Source: an uncultured Pelagibacteraceae bacterium (GTDB lineage: Bacteria > Pseudomonadota > Alphaproteobacteria > Pelagibacterales > Pelagibacteraceae). Taken from it: DNA of 39,478 nt. The stretch covers positions 145,001 to 184,478 of the forward strand of contig CACPFY010000001.1 in NCBI GenBank assembly GCA_902633335.1, written 5' to 3'. Both the position numbers and the translations under genes were made by a program. Below the pieces are notes generated by a model that saw only the letters and a list, made by a program, of their open reading frames with translations, did not search any database and had not been told where the DNA came from. Below are positions 35,166 through 39,478 of this stretch, piece by piece; within the stretch, counting starts at the first letter, position 1, and each line of letters begins with the position of its first letter.

Positions 35166-35211
35166 AATACCAAATGGTATAGTTGTAAGTATTAATTTGG
35201 TCAAGGACTAA

Positions 35212-36258
35212 TTATGAACCAGTGCCAACAATTTCACTTATATTTTTGATTTTTTCTTTTTCCAATATATCAATTAATTCACTTTTGATCTTTTTTACTA
35301 TTCCCGGTCCTTCATAAATCATGCCAGTGTATAATTGTAATAGATTAGCTCCAGATTTTAATCTTTCATAAGCAGTCAAACCTGAATTTACTCCTCCGAC
35401 TCCAATTATCAAAATTTCGCCCTTAATTTCTTTATAAAACTTTTTTATTAAATCGTTTGATATCTTTGTTAGTGGTTCTCCAGATAAACCTCCGGACTCA
35501 TCTTTATATTTTCCTGTTAAATTTTCCCTATTTTTGTCTGTAGTATTTGAAATAATTACACCACTTATATTAAATCTTTTCATTAACTCTATTATATGTC
35601 CTATTTCGCTGTCAGTTATGTCAGGAGAAACTTTAAGTATTAATGGTTTTTTTATATTATTTTTTTTTGTAAATTCTGTAATATTTTTTAAAAGATTTTG
35701 TAAAGTTTTTTCATCATGAAAATCTCTTAAACCAGGAGTATTAGGTGATGAAATATTAATAGTTATATAATTTGCATGATTAAAAATTTCTTTTATACAC
35801 TTAAGGTAGTCGTTAATTTTATTTTCACTATCTTTATTCGGACCGATATTAATTCCTAGAAAATCTGCCGGGGGATTTTTTTGAAGTCTTTCAGAAACTT
35901 TTTCCAGCCCATCATTATTAAAACCTAGTCTGTTTATAAGAGCGCGATCATTTTCAAGTCTAAATACTCTTGGTTTTGGATTTCCATACTGTTGTTTTGG
36001 CGTGACAGTGCCTACTTCGATAAAACCAAACCCAAATTTAAACAATGAATTATAAACCTCAGCGCTTTTATCAAATCCAGCTGCTAATCCTATGGGATTC
36101 TTAATTTTAGTACCCAATATTTTTGTCTCAAGTATCGATTCATTTTCAACCGTAAATATATCTTCAGGAAGAAAATTATATTTCAAAGACTTGATCGCTA
36201 AATCATGCGCCATTTCCGGATCTATTTTAAAAATAAATGGCTTAAGTAGTGAAAACAT
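35212..36258 (-). CDS. pyrD: dihydroorotate dehydrogenase (quinone), class 2
   Basis: PyrD oxidises dihydroorotate to orotate, passing electrons to ubiquinone at the inner membrane. The 348-residue protein has the short N-terminal helical region of class 2 enzymes, then NPIGLAAGFDKSAEV (about 54-68), FRLENDRALINRLGFNNDG, NISSPNTPGLRDF (with the catalytic Ser about 171), LKVSPD, SGGLSGEPL, GVGGVNSG and LLQLYTGMIYEGPGI. UbiG at 6502 supplies the quinone pathway. It is directly after lysS, sharing no spacer. Confidence 0.95.
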   Translation of the reverse strand: MFSLLKPFIFKIDPEMAHDLAIKSLKYNFLPEDIFTVENESILETKILGTKIKNPIGLAAGFDKSAEVYNSLFKFGFGFIEVGTVTPKQQYGNPKPRVFRLENDRALINRLGFNNDGLEKVSERLQKNPPADFLGINIGPNKDSENKINDYLKCIKEIFNHANYITINISSPNTPGLRDFHDEKTLQNLLKNITEFTKKNNIKKPLILKVSPDITDSEIGHIIELMKRFNISGVIISNTTDKNRENLTGKYKDESGGLSGEPLTKISNDLIKKFYKEIKGEILIIGVGGVNSGLTAYERLKSGANLLQLYTGMIYEGPGIVKKIKSELIDILEKEKIKNISEIVGTGS

Positions 36259-37821
36259 CTAATTAATTTTATCTTTTATCAGTTTTACAGTTTCTTTCAC
36301 ACCAAAAAAGCTGACAAAAAATCCCATTCTTGGTCCATCTATATCTCCAAATAAAACTTGATAAATTAACTTAAACCAATCTCTGAGGTTTTTTTCATAT
36401 CCATTGTCTTTACCTACTGAATACACAATAGTCTGGATTTCTTCTGGCGGCATATTTTCATTAATTTTTTCAATATTTAAAGCAAGATTTTTTAACGCTT
36501 TTTTTTCTTGCTCATTAGGAATTTTATAAATTTTATTTGGTTTTAATTTGTCTTTAAAAAATTTTATAGCGTTTTCTGTTAGACTATCTAATATTGGATT
36601 ACTTGTTGGTCTCACATCTTTATGAAACCTATTAATAAATTTCCATAATGTTTTTTTATCGTCTGTATTGCTTGATCCTACTAGATTTAAGAGCATAGAA
36701 AAAGACATAACAATCTTCTCTTTGGGTGGTTCTCCATTATGAATGTGCCAAACAGGATTTGATATTTGATCCTTCTCTTTTTGATCAGGAAATTTTTCTA
36801 TAAGAGATAAATATTCATCAACAGCTTTTGGTACAACATCTGAATATAACTTCTTTGCTCTTTTAGGGTTTTGATACATATACAATGAGAGACTTTCAGG
36901 GGAGGCATAGTTAAGCCATTCCTCTATAGTAATACCATTTCCTTTTGATTTCGAAATTTTTTCACCTTTTTCGTCTAAAAAAAGTTCATAAGCAAATCCG
37001 CTAGGTGGAGTTTTGCCTAAAATTTTACAAACTTTACTCGATAATATGGCGCTCTCAGTAAGATCTTTACCGTACATTTCAAAGTCAACATCAAATGTAA
37101 ACCATCTCATTGCCCAGTCAACTTTCCATTGTAATTTACAATTTCCATCGTAAATAGTTGTTTGAATTTTTTTATCACCATTACTAAAAGTAATTTTACC
37201 TGTTTTTTTTTCAAGATTTAACATTGGAATTTCTAAAACTCTACCGGTCTCCGGACACAAAGGTAAAAAGGGACAATAAGTTTTCCTTCTTTCTGATCTT
37301 AATGTAGGTAAAATAATATTCATTATATCCTCATATTTTTCTGCTACCCTTTTAAGAGAGTCATTAAAAGTTCCATTTGTATAATTTTCAGTTGAACTTT
37401 TAAAAGAAAAATCAAAGTTAAACTTTTTTAAAAATTGTTTAAGCATTGTATTATTATGTTCAGCAAAACTCTTAAATTTTCCAAATGGATCCGGAATATT
37501 GCTTAGGGGTTTTCCAATATTTTTTTTTAAAACTTCATCGTTAGGAATATTATCGGGTACTTTTCTTAAACCATCCATATCATCAGAAAAGGTTATCAAT
37601 TCTGTATCAAATTTTTCAATATGACGTAATGCATTAATCATCATCGTAGTACGAGCAACTTCACCAAAAGTACCAATATGAGGTAAACCACTTGGACCAT
37701 AACCTGTTTGAAAGATAATTTTTTTTTTTGTTTTAATTAATTCTTTTCTATCTTTAATCAACTTTCTTACCTCCACAAAAGGCCAGGCAGAAGCTGATTG
37801 AATCACATTATTATCAAGCAT
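36259..37821 (-). CDS. lysS: lysyl-tRNA synthetase, class I
   Basis: This 520-residue enzyme is the class I type of lysyl-tRNA synthetase, found in Archaea, spirochetes and Alphaproteobacteria and unrelated to the common class II LysRS. The class I signature is PSGLPHIGTFGE (43-54) and the KMSKS loop is EKISKSKGNGI (about 288-298). The C-terminal helical domain (about 360-520) binds the anticodon. Length is near normal. The stop is next to the pyrD start (36258/36259). Upstream, 92 bases separate it from the divergent trkH and carry a direct repeat. Confidence 0.95.
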   Translation of the reverse strand: MLDNNVIQSASAWPFVEVRKLIKDRKELIKTKKKIIFQTGYGPSGLPHIGTFGEVARTTMMINALRHIEKFDTELITFSDDMDGLRKVPDNIPNDEVLKKNIGKPLSNIPDPFGKFKSFAEHNNTMLKQFLKKFNFDFSFKSSTENYTNGTFNDSLKRVAEKYEDIMNIILPTLRSERRKTYCPFLPLCPETGRVLEIPMLNLEKKTGKITFSNGDKKIQTTIYDGNCKLQWKVDWAMRWFTFDVDFEMYGKDLTESAILSSKVCKILGKTPPSGFAYELFLDEKGEKISKSKGNGITIEEWLNYASPESLSLYMYQNPKRAKKLYSDVVPKAVDEYLSLIEKFPDQKEKDQISNPVWHIHNGEPPKEKIVMSFSMLLNLVGSSNTDDKKTLWKFINRFHKDVRPTSNPILDSLTENAIKFFKDKLKPNKIYKIPNEQEKKALKNLALNIEKINENMPPEEIQTIVYSVGKDNGYEKNLRDWFKLIYQVLFGDIDGPRMGFFVSFFGVKETVKLIKDKIN

Positions 37822-37844
37822 AATAAAGGTTTATAAAATTTTCT

Positions 37845-37880
37845 TTATAAAATACAGTTATTAATTTATTAAATACAGTT
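37845..37880. repeat. two 15-bp direct repeats between lysS and trkH, 21 bp apart
   Basis: TTATAAAATACAGTT at 37845-37859 and TTATTAAATACAGTT at 37866-37880 match at 14 of 15 bases. The start-to-start distance is 21 bp, two turns of the DNA helix, so a protein dimer would meet both copies on the same face. The pair sits in the 92-base divergent promoter region. Confidence 0.6.
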
Positions 37881-37913
37881 GAATTTTTTTAGTATTTAAA
37901 TAGTCTGAATTTA

Positions 37914-39362
37914 ATGTCATCAAATAAAACAGTTTTTTTCTTAATAGGTGTATTAATAACAATTTTGGGATTTTCGATGCTGATTCCTTATGTTATCCAA
38001 GTTTTACTAAAAGAAAATAGTCACAGTTTTATAGGTTCATCGTTTGTTACAATTTTTGTTGGTGTTTTATTTATTCTTTCGAATTTAGAAAGACAATTTA
38101 AATTGAATCTACAACAGACTTTTTTATTTTCAGCTTTAGCTTGGTTTTTAATTGCAGTATTTGGAAGTTTACCATTTTTATTATCTCCAATACCATTTTC
38201 AATTAGTGAGGCTTTTTTTGAAAGTATGTCTGGTATTACTACAACTGGTGCAACAGTTATTACTGATTTAGATGGAACCCCTAAAAGCATTTTATTATGG
38301 AGAGCTATAATGCAATGGTTGGGAGGCATAGGAATTATTGTTATGGCAATTACTATTCTTCCTTTGTTAAAAGTAGGTGGAATGCAACTCTTTAAAATGG
38401 AAGGTCCATTGTCGACAGAAAAAATTTTACCTAGAACTTTAGAAGTAGCAACAATTCTAATTATAACTTATTTTATTCTAACCTCTCTGTGCGCTTTCTT
38501 TTATTGGATGTTTGGTATGTCTATTTTTGACAGTGTAGCTCACTCTATGACTACTTTAGCGACTGGCGGTTTTTCGACTCATAACGACTCAATTGGTTTT
38601 TTTAGTAATTCAAATATAGAAATTGTAGCAAGTGTTTTTATTATTTTAGGAAGCATACCTTTCATATCATATCTTAAGTTTATTAAAGGTAATAGAAAAA
38701 TTTTTGTAGAAGATATCCAAATTAAAGGTTTAATTAATATTTTATGTCTTTCAATTTTAATAATGTTTATTTATCTTTTTATAATAAGTGATGAGACATC
38801 AATTTTAGAAAATTTTAGAATTTCATTTTTTAATGTCATATCTATTTTATCAGGAACTGGTTATGTGACTGATGACTTTGGTCTATGGGGAAAATTTTCT
38901 TTAATATTTTTTCTCTTTTTGATGTTTATAGGAGGATGTGCTGGATCGACAGCGTGTGGAATAAAAATATTTAGACTCCAAATGTTGTTAGTTTTTTTGA
39001 AAAATCAAATAAAAAAGTTAATTTCACCTAATAGTGTAATAATCATTAAATATAATAATCAGAAAATTTCTGATGATTTTATGAAATCTGTCATTACTTT
39101 TATTTTTTCATTTTTGTTAATTTTTTTTATTATTGCTTTATTGTTGTCTTTAACGGGACTAGATTTCTTAACAGCTATTTCTGGAGCTGCAAGTGCTATT
39201 TCAAACGTTGGGCCTGGGTTAGGTGATATTATAGGTCCTGATGGTAATTATAAAAATATTCCAGATATCTCCAAATGGATTTTAGCGTTTGGTATGCTAT
39301 TAGGAAGATTAGAGTTATTTGCTATTTTAGTTTTATTTTTTCCGTCTTTTTGGAGAAATTAA
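37914..39362 (+). CDS. trkH: TrkH family potassium uptake protein
   Basis: TrkH is the membrane channel subunit of Trk potassium uptake, in the inner membrane. The 482-residue protein shows the four selectivity loops: SGITTTGATV (106-115), TLATGGFSTH, LSGTGYVTDDFG and ISNVGPGLGD. It has about ten hydrophobic spans, starting with TVFFLIGVLITILGFSMLIP, and the conserved WRAIMQWLGGIGIIVMAI near 125-142. A TrkA-type regulatory subunit would be needed; no such gene is in the window. It is divergent from lysS and three bases before the ampG-like gene. Confidence 0.93.
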   Translation: MSSNKTVFFLIGVLITILGFSMLIPYVIQVLLKENSHSFIGSSFVTIFVGVLFILSNLERQFKLNLQQTFLFSALAWFLIAVFGSLPFLLSPIPFSISEAFFESMSGITTTGATVITDLDGTPKSILLWRAIMQWLGGIGIIVMAITILPLLKVGGMQLFKMEGPLSTEKILPRTLEVATILIITYFILTSLCAFFYWMFGMSIFDSVAHSMTTLATGGFSTHNDSIGFFSNSNIEIVASVFIILGSIPFISYLKFIKGNRKIFVEDIQIKGLINILCLSILIMFIYLFIISDETSILENFRISFFNVISILSGTGYVTDDFGLWGKFSLIFFLFLMFIGGCAGSTACGIKIFRLQMLLVFLKNQIKKLISPNSVIIIKYNNQKISDDFMKSVITFIFSFLLIFFIIALLLSLTGLDFLTAISGAASAISNVGPGLGDIIGPDGNYKNIPDISKWILAFGMLLGRLELFAILVLFFPSFWRN

Positions 39363-39365
39363 ATT

Positions 39366-39478
39366 ATGGAGATATATAAAAAACAAAAATTATCAGAAAC
39401 TTTTAAAGTATATTTTGATCAAAGAATGATCAAAATATTATTGCTCGGAGCTATTAGTGGTTTTCCATGGGTTATTAT
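39366..39478 (+). CDS. AmpG-like MFS permease, N-terminus only (cut by the window end)
   Basis: From ATG at 39366 the frame stays open to the window end, coding for 37 residues. After MEIYKKQKLSETFKVYFDQR comes MIKILLLGAISGFPWVI, which resembles the first span of AmpG-type transporters (Arg followed by LLLGxxSGxP). These permeases carry muropeptides from the periplasm back into the cell. It begins three bases after trkH. The identification rests on this short match only. Confidence 0.6.
   Translation, partial: MEIYKKQKLSETFKVYFDQRMIKILLLGAISGFPWVI

Noticed and set aside
35166-35204. Longer L28 start at 35204
   Set aside because: L28 proteins begin at the MTKRCELTG-type sequence; the 13 extra residues have no family match.
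1-39478. CRISPR arrays, insertion sequences, integrases, prophage or toxin-antitoxin genes
   Set aside because: No regular spaced repeats, transposase-like proteins, terminal inverted repeats or phage genes were found; gene content and order are chromosomal core.

Overview
The window is a gene-dense, very AT-rich (roughly 70% A+T by eye) chromosomal segment of an alphaproteobacterium with a streamlined genome. Evidence for Alphaproteobacteria includes DUF4167 next to prmC-prfA, the lysC/ubiG divergent pair, murA followed by DUF2948 and infA, the cluster argB-HAD-dapD-dapE-truA-fmt-def, the set bolA / J-domain protein / cobS / cobT / rpmB, DUF1178, and a class I lysyl-tRNA synthetase. Base composition, near-absent spacers and many overlapping genes suggest a free-living marine lineage such as Pelagibacterales (SAR11) or a similarly reduced group. 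That placement is inference. No phage, transposon, CRISPR or defence island is visible, so this is core genome.

Layout. (1) 1-482: 5' end of a 16S rRNA gene on the minus strand with its leader and promoter. (2) 483-11572: an M23 peptidase, then a minus-strand block DUF4167-prmC-prfA-ispG-lysC, then ubiG, DUF1178, argJ and secA in alternating directions. (3) 17595 down to 11573: a long minus-strand run with a VTT membrane protein, a DUF255 thioredoxin-fold protein, three small proteins, dcd, murA, DUF2948, infA, tRNA-Phe and a conserved hypothetical. (4) 17646-24968: a plus-strand run with rpmH-rnpA-yidD-yidC (ribosome and membrane insertion), argB, a HAD phosphatase, dapD-dapE (lysine and peptidoglycan precursor), and a histone-deacetylase-fold protein next to a SET-domain protein. 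(5) 29058 down to 24958: truA, fmt, def and two envelope proteins of unknown role on the minus strand. (6) 29132-34291: aroK-aroB, bolA (minus), a J-domain protein, cobS and cobT. (7) 37821 down to 34288: lysS, pyrD, rpmB and a queuosine-precursor transporter on the minus strand, followed by plus-strand trkH and the start of an AmpG-like permease that leaves the window.

The genes serve translation (prfA, prmC, infA, tRNA-Phe, rpmH, rnpA, rpmB, lysS, truA, fmt, def), secretion and envelope (secA, yidC, yidD, murA, M23 peptidase, ampG-like), and amino acid, cofactor and nucleotide synthesis (lysC, dapD, dapE, argB, argJ, aroK, aroB, ispG, ubiG, pyrD, dcd).

The most unusual region is 12014-12098. 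The first base of mature tRNA-Phe is the last base of the infA stop codon, and the start codon of the next gene lies five bases after the tRNA CCA end. The same tRNA also lacks the standard 18-55 elbow pair. Other points worth checking are a deacetylase/SET pair in a bacterium, cobaltochelatase-like CobS/CobT without other cobalamin genes, a 21-bp-spaced repeat between lysS and trkH, a hairpin at the predicted start of the rRNA transcript, and six convergent gene ends with no room for terminators.
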